This document shows positions 23,470 through 33,121 of a stretch of DNA of 64,000 bases, piece by piece; position 1 is the first letter of the stretch, and each line of letters starts with the position of its first letter. The notes beneath the pieces were generated by a model. The model had not been told where the DNA came from, did no database searches, and saw only the letters and a program-made list of their open reading frames with translations. The DNA comes from Monocercomonoides exilis (lineage: Eukaryota; Preaxostyla; Oxymonadida; Polymastigidae), in the NCBI GenBank assembly GCA_001643675.2, contig LSRY02000031.1:684501-748500 (forward strand). The letters are read 5' to 3'. Position numbers and translations under genes: made by a program.

Positions 23470-26400
23470 ATGAGAATAGTTTTGTTCCTTTTTGCATGTT
23501 TGATTCTTGAGAAAACATTTGAATCACAAGATATCCGTGGAACAACCACATTTCAAAACAAAGGTATTCATTCGAATTGTTATTTTTTCAATCTTTTTCT
23601 TTATTCGGGTTCAGGCTATTCAAATGATGCACAATTTCAATCAAAGGACGATTACAATTACTTATTTGAACAGAAAACTTTGCCTAAAGCGAAAAGATTA
23701 CAGTCAGGAATCTCAACAGTGATTAATGCATTTTTTGGGTTCTCCAATTCTTCAATTGAACTCAAGAATTTGGCAATTGAACGTTCTTCCTCACAATTTT
23801 TGCTTATAACAGAAAAGTCGAGGATTATACTGGATTCCTGCATTTTACACCAAAATTATGTTTCACCGTTTCATCTTCAAAGTGGGTCAGTCTGTTTCAC
23901 AAACTTAAGTTTGATCATCCAAAAGAATCTTTGCCCTTCAAGCCTCATATTTTCATCTGATGATTCGAATTCTGCCATTTTAAGAGAATCCATGCTCTCA
24001 GACCTGATCGTTTCTTCTTCAGGTTATTTTCTGCTATCTGGAAAGAGCAGAATTGAACAGATAAATGGATGTGCCTTCAGAAATATGTCTGTGAAGACAT
24101 TCAAGAACATTGATGATCGAATGGAACATTCATGTTTTCGAAGTTCAATGGAGAACAACCTCATTTATTCGTGTGTGAATGTATTTGAAGGAGGGATCTC
24201 GAGTGGATCTTATTCTTCACACGAATTTGTCTGCAGAAACACGACAATAAGCAACGTGAAAAGAGAAAGAAATGTTCTTAAACCAGAAGAACAAAAGAAC
24301 ACAACAGAAAGTCAATCCTTTTCATTGTGTGAATGGGAAGATTGCACAGCCGAACAAGGAGGTGCTCTCTATGTTCATGACAATGAAAATGCGACTTTAA
24401 CTGTTGAAAATTGTTCGTTTTTAAGATGCAATGCTTCTTTAACAAGAGGAGGAGGAATATATGCCTTGAAAGTTGCTGAATGTACTGTGCTCCATTCAAC
24501 ATTCACCGAATGCACTGCAGCAGGAACAACAAATTACGGAGGAGGAGGAATTCAAAATGAACATGTTTATGTTCAATCACTTGTTGATGATTGTTCATTT
24601 TCAAATTGCTCGTCTGGAGAAGATGGAGGGGCAATTGATATGCGTCCGACAAAGACCGAAAAGCAAAAACCATGCATTATTAATTCCATTTTTATTAATT
24701 GCAGATGCAATTCTTCTAACTCTGGCACAGGCGGTGCAATTGAACATTGGGATTGCTTGGATCAAGTTATTGTCTCTAATTGTTTATTCTGCAATTGCAA
24801 TTCAATGTGTGGAGGAGGTGCTATTTCACAGTTAATAAATTCAGATAACAATGGGGTATTGTTATTTTACTGCTTTTTCCACAACAACACATGTGTAAAA
24901 GGTGGAAATGACGTTGCTCTCCACGACTCTTCTGAAAACAACATTGATTCAAGTTGCTACACAACAAGGAAAACCGAAAACAGAGTGACTACAAGTTACT
25001 ACTCTGTAATGGATAAAAGTGAATGGCTTCGAAATGAAGGTGGAAGAGTGAGATATGTTTCTTCAACTGATACAGAACCAAATTCCATTGACACATATGC
25101 ATGCGGGCTGAATGAAAGCTATCCATGCAGAACAATCAGCCATTGTCTCACTCAACTTATTCCAGACTTCGTGAAGGAAATAGAGATACTCACAGGTGCA
25201 ATCACAGAGGCAAAAAGTGTTGATTGTGGTGCAATTTCTTTCACAATATATGGCCAAGATGGTTTAAGCACAACAGTGCAGACAGAATTAGAGGCACCTG
25301 GCTTGTCTCTTTTTTCAATATCATCAGGTTCATTGACTCTCAGGGATTGTATTCTTGTGCATGATCTAACACGCTCAAATAATCGTGGGTCAAGGCTGTT
25401 TGAGATAAGTGGAGCAGGAAAAATACATATTAGAAGATTGAACATATCAACAGGAAGTGGGCAATCATCAGAAACAGCATTCACAACAGAACTGATAAAT
25501 ATTCAGAATGGTGTGCTTCAGATGGAAAATGTGAACTGGGCAAAGACGATTTCCACAAATTCATTGTTTTCGCTTTCTTCAACAAATGAGATTTCATTGG
25601 AACTTTCTGAGTGTACATTTGATGGGATTGAGAGAACAACGAGCGGAGCAGCAGTGATATCGTTTTCCAGTGACAAGGCAAGCATCGATTTGAATTCGAG
25701 CATATTTGCAGGATGCGGAAGCACAACATCAGCCAACGGAGGATCAGCGATGCTGAACGTTGGAGAAGCGAATGAAGTGAAAGTGAAAGGCGGGTCTTTT
25801 GACGGGTGTTTTTGCTCTGCATCGTACGGACTAGGTGGAGGAATTCTTCTTCAATTCTTGAATGAAAATCCTGACTTCCTGATCTCCTCTTCATTTGGAT
25901 CAAACACAGCCAAGTGGGGAAGAGATATCTTCGTCTTATCACCAAATCTGGAAACAGTTGCGCAATTCAGAAAAATATCATCAGTAAATGCATCGTTGGA
26001 TTCATTTGACAAAGTGCGAGGATATGACAACGGAAATACGAGCGTGGCCATTCCTCTGTGCATCTATCTCCTTCCCAATCCAACAGAAATATATGTGAGT
26101 AATTCCGAAGCATCAAACCATTCTCACTGTGGAATTGTCCAATTCCCTTGTTTGACCTTAAAGCATTCTCTTTCAAGGTTATCAGGAACAAAGAAAGTTG
26201 TTGTGAATGGAATGATTCAGATGAGCGATGAATTAGTTTTTGCTGAACAGAAGCATGAAATCCGAGGAAATGATGAACAGAGTGGTTGGACAGTCTCTGA
26301 TTCAAGTTCATCGTTAAACTCAGCGATAATTTCAGCAAGTGTTGAAACAGCCTTATCGATTCTTATCTTCTCTCTCCCATCTTCCCTTCCTCTTCACTCA

Positions 26401-29400
26401 ACTTTCATTTCGTCTTCTTCTTCGTTGAAGCTTTCTCAGTGTTCTCTTTCTCTTCAAGATCCTTCATTTGAATTGGAATTGACATTCTTGTCTGAAGAAT
26501 CTGGGATCTTAACGATTGACACATTCTTGGTTTCATCAGTTATTTTTGGAGGAAGCCCATTGATCTCTGTATCTGGAGGCAACACAGAAGCGAAATTGAA
26601 AAGAGCTCGGCTGAATGAAATTGAAACCAGATGTTCATCGGGATTGATTGAAGTGAAGAACAAGGCTTCTCTTCAAATGAGTGATTGTGTTGTTTCTTCG
26701 GTTACTCCATCTGAAAGAACAACATCATCACGTTTGATCTCTTCCACAAGTGCCAAGAAAATAGAAATCATTCGAACAGACATTTCAAACTTTGCAGTCA
26801 AAGACAAAAATGGGGGAGCAGTTGAATGCACACTTGAGAGTGGTTGTTCTTTTGTGTTTGAAGAAGGAAGCATGAGCTCGTGCAAAAGTGAGGAAGGGAG
26901 TGGGGGAGGGTTGTGGGTGCAAATGAAAAGTGGATCATCTCTCAGCATTGGCAATGTGACAGAATCCCTTTCAAACAATGATTTTGGAAATGAAGAAGAG
27001 AAAAAAGCGTGTTTTTCTCATTGTGAGGCAACATCAAGCGTTGATGGGAGGAAAGGATTGGGAGGAGGGATATATATGTGTCTGGATGATGGAGCATCAG
27101 ATTTTGTTTTGAAGAGGGTGCAATTTGAAGGATGTTCGGGAAGGAAAGGAAAAGATGTGTTTCTGGAAGCCGATGATTTGAGTGTTGTGACAAACTCAGA
27201 GACATTTTGTTTCGATATTGATGTGAATGACTTCCAAAAGTTGAATGGGTTTGAGCGATCAACAACGAATGAAGAGTTTGAAATACCGCTTGTTGTGTAT
27301 CTGTGGAACAACTTCACCACTCCTTGCCATGTGGGTGGGCAAGAGACACATGACTTCAGTGGATGCGGGCATGTTCAGATTCCGTGCAATACAATCACCA
27401 AAGCAGTTGGGTTCAGATTTTCAAACAAAAAGAAGTCGATCAAACTGGTTTCACCGTTTTCATTTGGAGAAGAGTTGAAAATGGAAACAGATGAGTGGAG
27501 TGTGATTGGAGAAGGAAATGCCACAAATTATGGAGTTGCTGAAGGAATTGCGGGAGCTCAAAGAGGGTTGTTCGAGACGCACATTCAAACCGCATTTAGT
27601 GAAGTGGTTTTTTCTCTTGAAGAAAGGATAGGAACATACGAGTGTGTTTTCCATTGTGTTTCTAATAAACTGACAATTCGGGATTGTGGGATTGTTGGAT
27701 GTGAAAATGAATTGAGTGTTTCGTTTGTGAAAGTGGAAGGAGGTGAGGCTGTGATGAACAATCTGTTTGGGAATGCAATAAGATGGCAGACAAGTGCAAT
27801 CATTGCAGAAGGAAGAAGCGGAGGTTTCTCTTCAGTTGAAATTGTGGAAAGCAATTTCTCAGGAAGTGGGGAGCAGAATGGATGTTTGGTTGAAAGCAGA
27901 AATGCAAAGTGTTTGAGCCTGACGAAGTGTAAGGCAACATCATTTGTTCGATCAACTGGAAATGGAGGAAGTATTAGTGTTGACAACAGCAATAATGAAA
28001 ACGAAAACACACAAATAAATATTGAAGAGTGTGATTTTGATGAGTGCTCAGTGTTGGCTGATGGAGGCAGGGGAGGAGCTGTTTTTGTGCAGATGAAAAA
28101 GAATACTCAAGTGAATATTAATTCTTGTTCATTCACAGGATGTGTAGCACCAGCTGGAGAAAACAAGAATGGCTTTGGAGGAGGGATGGTTTTGAAGCTG
28201 ATTGATGGCGATCCTTCGTTTGTGATCTCATCCCCCATTTTCGAGGAAGACAAGCCTAATGTTGCAAGACATGGAAATGACATTTTTATTGAATCATCCA
28301 ACTTGACAAAGAGCATCACAAATGCATCTCTTCCGTTTGTGTCTGAGAATATGAATGATATTTCCTTGGATTCATTGAGAGGATTCGATGGGAATGATAA
28401 AGAAAATGCCATTCCACTTGTGTATTTCTGGCGAGGATTTGATTCAACGATATTTGTTGGGCGAGAAGGAAAAGATGTGTGCATATGTGGGCTTTCAGAT
28501 TATCCCTGCCTTTCAATCGATCATTCGTTGGACAGGTTGTCCAAAGGAAACGAAAGAATGATCAGCATCATTGAGAAGGCTGTTCTTCAGAAGAGTGTTG
28601 ATCTCAATGGAATCTGGATAAAATCTGAAGATACAGGAGAGTGCTCTTTGGAGTGCCTTTCTTCGATTGAAGGGGCTGAGGAAGCAGTGATGAAGATCCG
28701 AGGAATCACCAAGTTCGAGCTGATTAACTTTGTTGTTCCATCTTCATTCTCAAATGAAGCCAATGTTTTAATGTATATTGGCTCAAGTGAAGGATTGCTG
28801 ACTCTGAAAGACTGCTCGTTTGCAAAAAAGGAAGACGATGGAGAAGATGCGATTAACTTTGGGCTGATCAAGGCAGATGGAGGAAAAATTGTTTTTGACT
28901 TGGTGTCTGTCCAGTTTTTATGCTTTTCACAAGACGTTGTTTCAGTTCTATCATCGGCATGTGCAACAATCAAAAACCTGACGATGAAGAATGTTGAGCT
29001 GGAAGGAGCAAGCGGGTTGACCATATCAAAGAATTCAAGCAGAGAAAGCAGAGAGAAAAATGAAGCTGAACAAGATGTTGTTATTGAGTGGAGCATATTC
29101 GAAGAAGTTAATCAGAACACAACAGATGACATTCCCATCATTCGAAATGACGGTGATGAGCCATTGAAAATGGTGATGCGAAACACAACGATGAAGAGAT
29201 GTGGAGGGTTGAAGTGTGGAAAGGGAGGTGCGATGTTTCATGCGTTGAATGAAGGAGGAAGCTTTGATTGCTCGTTTTCGACAATTTCTGAGTGCTTCTG
29301 CTCAACCACAGGAAGAGGTGGGTGGCTGTTTCTGGAATGCACCTCGACAGCTGAGCAGCCTCTGAACTTTGTGTTATCAAATATCACATTCAAAGACAAT

Positions 29401-32400
29401 TTTGCATTGAGAGGGAGAGATGTGTATGTGAGATGTCACTCAATCGAAAAGCAAATAGTTGATGAACAATTCTTGCTGGATTTCAGGGCACCATTTGTCA
29501 AGGAACTGGCAATGTGGGGATGCACAACAGACTCGTTTGAAGGAGAAGAGGATCTTTTATTGAGAGTGAAGATATTTCGGAGTGAAACGATATTTGTGTC
29601 AGCTGTTATTGACAACCATGAAGACAGCAGGGAGTGTGGTGTGTTTGAAGCGCCTTGCCGGTCATTGAGTGAAGGGATGCACCACATCATTCCATCACTG
29701 TTCTCACAGCTATTGATCTTGAGGCAAACGGAAATTGTTGGAAAATGTGCTGCACACGATGTGATAATCCGCTCCCTGGAAGCTCCTTCAACTGCCTTAG
29801 TATTTTTGAACTCAACAATTGTTGATGATAATGATGATGGAAGTCTTATCGCAGCCTCGGAGAATGTTCGGATTGAAAGATTGAAGTTCAACTTTGGCCA
29901 GTCGTTTTCATATTCAGGCAATTCTATCATTCATGAAGCAAATGGACAGCTTTCTCTTTCATATGTTGATTTCTCTTTTGTTGGAGAATCAGAAAACATT
30001 GAAGCTATTGTTCTCAATTCAACATTGTTGAGCATTGAAAAGGGGATTCTGCATGTTGATAACTGCACGATAACAATGCTTTCATTCAAGAAGCCTTCCT
30101 TTCTGTTGGGAGGAGATGAGATAAATATCAATAATGTGAGACTGGAAAAAGTTGAGGCAATTTCAAATGTGTTTGAGACTGGCAATTGTGGAAGAATTGT
30201 GTTGAATGGAATTGATGTTGATGGAGTGAAGCTGTCTGAAGGTTGCATCATTTCAATAAACAGTTCAACTTCAGGAACACTATCTGTTGGAAGCTCCTCA
30301 TTCAATAATTGTTCAAGAAAATCTGAAGGACCTTCTATTTTATCTGCTTTTACAACTTCGACAAAAATTATTCTTTCCAATTGCTCTTGCTCAAACTGCA
30401 ACTCTCAATCTGACAAAGGAAGTGCAATGGAAGCGAACAATGCGACGAATGTTCTCATGAACTTGTGTGAATTTGAAGGAATGGTTATGAAAGGAAGTGA
30501 AGATGATAATATGAATACAATAAAGGATATCTGTCTGTGGAATGGATCGCTTGTCCACTCAGAAAATGCTTCATTGATGATGAAGGATGTTTCAATTTCG
30601 AATTCTTCGTCAGGAGGATTATCAGTATCTTCCAGCAATGTGACTGTCGAAAAAGGAGAATTCCTTCACAATAATCCATTCATTGATAAATATCCCTCTC
30701 TTCGTCGAAATATTATTTGTTCTGATTCTGGAGCATTGAATGTTGTGAGTTTGAAAGGAGGAGATGGAGTGAAAGATAATTCTTCACTTTGGATTCTGAA
30801 TGAAGGATGCAATTTTGAGGGAATTATTTCCGAGAGGGCATCTCCATTCTTCATTCCAGTGCTGGAGAGTGTTGAAACAAAGGAAGAGGGAGAAGAAGTG
30901 GAGATTGTGTTCAAAGGGAAGGAGCTGCTGCCATGCGACTTGTCATTCATGGTTGTGAGGCAGATGGGAGAAGAAAAGCAGATTGAGAAGCATGAGTTTG
31001 ATGAAAGTGGATATGTGTCAGAGACCGAAGTTGAAGGAAGACAGCCAAAAGAGATGATAACGGAAGCAGGAGAAGAGGTGGAAGTGAGTGTGTGCATTCT
31101 GTTTGGAGAAGGAAATAATCCATCATCAACAGATTCTTTCATTCTGAAGAACAAGAGCGAATCAAAAACAAATGGAGAAGGAAAGCTTACTGAAGGAGGA
31201 AAAGAAGGGAAATCGTATTGGTTATTGATTGTTATTATCATGGCATTTGTTCTTCTAATCATTCTAATTGTGGCAGTGATATTGGCTGTTAGATGGAGGA
31301 GACAAAAGAGAAGAACAGAAGAATTGGAAGAGATTGTGAATGACACAGTGAAAAAGGATCCAAAGGCATTTGAGATGGTGACGATGGAGATGTCACCTGA
31401 AGAGCAATGGAGGAGAGCAGAGAGGGAAGCAGAGAAGAAGAATGAAGAGAGGATAAAGAAGAGGGTGTATGAGAAAAGCTTGGGACATTCAGAGTCATCG
31501 GAACATCTTCTTTCTGAGAGTGGCTCAACAGAATACATTCTTGGAAGAGATTCAGACAAGATTCCTGATTGGGCTCTTGAGAATGTTGAAGAAGAAGAGA
31601 TTCTAAAGAGATCACCTTCGCCTTCCATTTCATCCACTTCAACAACTGATTCAGATTCAACATTTGTCCGAGGGGAGGATCTGTGTCCGACCACCTCATC
31701 GATGTCAAACCTGGTGGATGCCATGGCCTGCTCGTCTCCTCATGAGAAGCTGATTGTGGATCTGAGGGATTCGCTGTTCATGCTGCTTCATGGAAGGAAT
31801 GCGAAGAAGGAGATGGCGATTGGCTCGTTGAAGGAGAGGGAGCAAACAGCAGCACAGGTGTTGTTCTGGGTGGCGAATGGAGCACTCCACTCGTTTGACG
31901 AGATGGAAAACCCACTTCAGTCATTGGCCAATCTGAGCCCACACATTGTTCTGTTCTCAGAACACATGGTGATCTGTATTGTGATGCACTCTGACTTATT
32001 GTCAGATGATGATTCAGATTCATCCTCCATCTCGTCATCAACAGTTGTGACATCTGCCAGTGATGGTGATGATGATGATGATGATGACTCCCTTCCCTCA
32101 TCAGCATTTGAAGAGGATGAGGATGCCTTCAGAAAGGAGTGCCTGAGGTGGAAGGCACCCGAGCTGCTGATGAACAAGAAGATGGGGGCGAGGAAGGAGT
32201 CGGTTGTGTTCTCGATTGGGATGATGTTGTGGGAGTGTGTGACGCTGGAGATCCCGTTTGGGGAGTATGAGGGAGTGGTGGCAGGGCAGAAGATAGTGAA
32301 AGGGGAGCGGCCGAAGGTGGAGAAGATGGGAGGGAGCAGTCTTCGGGAGTTGGAGGAGAAGTGTGTGGTGCAGGGGTGGGATGAGCGGGTGACATTGGGG

Positions 32401-32544
32401 GATGTGAAGCGGGAGCTGTTCATGAAGATGCCGATGGGGTCGATGTTTGTGACGGCATCAGACGCGTTGGACATTGGAGATGGATCGAGATGTGAAGAGG
32501 CAGACAGCGAAGACACAGATGGGAGCTTCAGTCGGATGGAATGA
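23470..32544 (+). CDS. Giant beta-helix receptor with pseudokinase-like tail (3024 aa)
   Basis: Signal peptide at residues 1-19 (MRIVLFLFACLILEKTFES). The ectodomain (about 20-2575) is a parallel beta-helix repeat protein made of five large modules. Each is marked by a Cys-Gly...Pro-Cys motif: CGLNESYPC near residue 544, CGIVQFPC near 886, CGHVQIPC near 1298, CGLSDYPC near 1673 and CGVFEAPC near 2055. A single membrane span at about 2581-2608 (LLIVIIMAFVLLIILIVAVIL) is followed by a RWRRQKRR stop-transfer. The cytoplasmic tail has an acidic Ser/Asp stretch and a kinase-like C-lobe: RWKAPELL (the APE motif) near 2893 and FSIGMMLWECVTLEIPFGEYEG (subdomain IX region). I see no HRD or DFG motif, so it is likely catalytically dead. 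A possible 51-bp stop-free intron lies at 23564-23614. The nearest paralog is at 49502-57280. A surface recognition receptor is inferred. Confidence 0.95.
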   Translation: MRIVLFLFACLILEKTFESQDIRGTTTFQNKGIHSNCYFFNLFLYSGSGYSNDAQFQSKDDYNYLFEQKTLPKAKRLQSGISTVINAFFGFSNSSIELKNLAIERSSSQFLLITEKSRIILDSCILHQNYVSPFHLQSGSVCFTNLSLIIQKNLCPSSLIFSSDDSNSAILRESMLSDLIVSSSGYFLLSGKSRIEQINGCAFRNMSVKTFKNIDDRMEHSCFRSSMENNLIYSCVNVFEGGISSGSYSSHEFVCRNTTISNVKRERNVLKPEEQKNTTESQSFSLCEWEDCTAEQGGALYVHDNENATLTVENCSFLRCNASLTRGGGIYALKVAECTVLHSTFTECTAAGTTNYGGGGIQNEHVYVQSLVDDCSFSNCSSGEDGGAIDMRPTKTEKQKPCIINSIFINCRCNSSNSGTGGAIEHWDCLDQVIVSNCLFCNCNSMCGGGAISQLINSDNNGVLLFYCFFHNNTCVKGGNDVALHDSSENNIDSSCYTTRKTENRVTTSYYSVMDKSEWLRNEGGRVRYVSSTDTEPNSIDTYACGLNESYPCRTISHCLTQLIPDFVKEIEILTGAITEAKSVDCGAISFTIYGQDGLSTTVQTELEAPGLSLFSISSGSLTLRDCILVHDLTRSNNRGSRLFEISGAGKIHIRRLNISTGSGQSSETAFTTELINIQNGVLQMENVNWAKTISTNSLFSLSSTNEISLELSECTFDGIERTTSGAAVISFSSDKASIDLNSSIFAGCGSTTSANGGSAMLNVGEANEVKVKGGSFDGCFCSASYGLGGGILLQFLNENPDFLISSSFGSNTAKWGRDIFVLSPNLETVAQFRKISSVNASLDSFDKVRGYDNGNTSVAIPLCIYLLPNPTEIYVSNSEASNHSHCGIVQFPCLTLKHSLSRLSGTKKVVVNGMIQMSDELVFAEQKHEIRGNDEQSGWTVSDSSSSLNSAIISASVETALSILIFSLPSSLPLHSTFISSSSSLKLSQCSLSLQDPSFELELTFLSEESGILTIDTFLVSSVIFGGSPLISVSGGNTEAKLKRARLNEIETRCSSGLIEVKNKASLQMSDCVVSSVTPSERTTSSRLISSTSAKKIEIIRTDISNFAVKDKNGGAVECTLESGCSFVFEEGSMSSCKSEEGSGGGLWVQMKSGSSLSIGNVTESLSNNDFGNEEEKKACFSHCEATSSVDGRKGLGGGIYMCLDDGASDFVLKRVQFEGCSGRKGKDVFLEADDLSVVTNSETFCFDIDVNDFQKLNGFERSTTNEEFEIPLVVYLWNNFTTPCHVGGQETHDFSGCGHVQIPCNTITKAVGFRFSNKKKSIKLVSPFSFGEELKMETDEWSVIGEGNATNYGVAEGIAGAQRGLFETHIQTAFSEVVFSLEERIGTYECVFHCVSNKLTIRDCGIVGCENELSVSFVKVEGGEAVMNNLFGNAIRWQTSAIIAEGRSGGFSSVEIVESNFSGSGEQNGCLVESRNAKCLSLTKCKATSFVRSTGNGGSISVDNSNNENENTQINIEECDFDECSVLADGGRGGAVFVQMKKNTQVNINSCSFTGCVAPAGENKNGFGGGMVLKLIDGDPSFVISSPIFEEDKPNVARHGNDIFIESSNLTKSITNASLPFVSENMNDISLDSLRGFDGNDKENAIPLVYFWRGFDSTIFVGREGKDVCICGLSDYPCLSIDHSLDRLSKGNERMISIIEKAVLQKSVDLNGIWIKSEDTGECSLECLSSIEGAEEAVMKIRGITKFELINFVVPSSFSNEANVLMYIGSSEGLLTLKDCSFAKKEDDGEDAINFGLIKADGGKIVFDLVSVQFLCFSQDVVSVLSSACATIKNLTMKNVELEGASGLTISKNSSRESREKNEAEQDVVIEWSIFEEVNQNTTDDIPIIRNDGDEPLKMVMRNTTMKRCGGLKCGKGGAMFHALNEGGSFDCSFSTISECFCSTTGRGGWLFLECTSTAEQPLNFVLSNITFKDNFALRGRDVYVRCHSIEKQIVDEQFLLDFRAPFVKELAMWGCTTDSFEGEEDLLLRVKIFRSETIFVSAVIDNHEDSRECGVFEAPCRSLSEGMHHIIPSLFSQLLILRQTEIVGKCAAHDVIIRSLEAPSTALVFLNSTIVDDNDDGSLIAASENVRIERLKFNFGQSFSYSGNSIIHEANGQLSLSYVDFSFVGESENIEAIVLNSTLLSIEKGILHVDNCTITMLSFKKPSFLLGGDEININNVRLEKVEAISNVFETGNCGRIVLNGIDVDGVKLSEGCIISINSSTSGTLSVGSSSFNNCSRKSEGPSILSAFTTSTKIILSNCSCSNCNSQSDKGSAMEANNATNVLMNLCEFEGMVMKGSEDDNMNTIKDICLWNGSLVHSENASLMMKDVSISNSSSGGLSVSSSNVTVEKGEFLHNNPFIDKYPSLRRNIICSDSGALNVVSLKGGDGVKDNSSLWILNEGCNFEGIISERASPFFIPVLESVETKEEGEEVEIVFKGKELLPCDLSFMVVRQMGEEKQIEKHEFDESGYVSETEVEGRQPKEMITEAGEEVEVSVCILFGEGNNPSSTDSFILKNKSESKTNGEGKLTEGGKEGKSYWLLIVIIMAFVLLIILIVAVILAVRWRRQKRRTEELEEIVNDTVKKDPKAFEMVTMEMSPEEQWRRAEREAEKKNEERIKKRVYEKSLGHSESSEHLLSESGSTEYILGRDSDKIPDWALENVEEEEILKRSPSPSISSTSTTDSDSTFVRGEDLCPTTSSMSNLVDAMACSSPHEKLIVDLRDSLFMLLHGRNAKKEMAIGSLKEREQTAAQVLFWVANGALHSFDEMENPLQSLANLSPHIVLFSEHMVICIVMHSDLLSDDDSDSSSISSSTVVTSASDGDDDDDDDSLPSSAFEEDEDAFRKECLRWKAPELLMNKKMGARKESVVFSIGMMLWECVTLEIPFGEYEGVVAGQKIVKGERPKVEKMGGSSLRELEEKCVVQGWDERVTLGDVKRELFMKMPMGSMFVTASDALDIGDGSRCEEADSEDTDGSFSRME

Positions 32545-33121
32545 AACGCTGATTTTATTTATTTATTTATTTATTTTTTTCATTTGAGAAATGCATTTGA
32601 GAAGCCTGGGGAATTGAAAAGTGGAGATGGGAGAATGTTGGATGAGAAGAATTGAATGCTTGCTTGAAAGCAATTCCTTCCTTTGCTTGTGCCTCGTTGG
32701 GAAGAAAAGTGCATTGCCATATCAGATTCATGCTTTCGGGAGGGGATTGTCATTCGCTGCATTCTTCGTCCCGAGCCATGATGAGGCTTTCACTTTCTTC
32801 CTTTGGACAACTGGAGTTTTCCCAATCGGCACACACCTGGTGATTTCTGTTTCAAATTCAGCATCATTGGGATATTCTTTTTTCGTTCTCATTTGTCATT
32901 TTCAACAGTTTATTTTTCTTTCACACAGTGAGAATGCAGAATGGGAGGATGGCAGTCATCTCTGTTATCTGTTAGAAATTGAGTTTGATAAAAGGAAGAG
33001 TGAACAATGCATCATTCTCTTGTTTTTTGTTTGCGGAATTGTTTTGATAATCTTTTTTAACAATGATTATAAGTTGTTTTTATATTTTTATGTATGTTTG
33101 CTTGTATTTTTAAAATATATA
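32545..33121. other. 3' flank of the giant receptor
   Basis: Starts with a TTTA repeat (about 32556-32580) and contains no supported gene. The flank is not similar to the 3' flank of the paralog at 49502, so any conversion between the two genes stopped inside the coding region. Confidence 0.5.

Noticed and set aside
30666-31724. 352-aa minus-strand ORF, with its counterpart at 50712-51662 on the plus strand
   Set aside because: Both are antisense shadows of the conserved receptor tail; they appear in pairs only because the sense sequence is duplicated.
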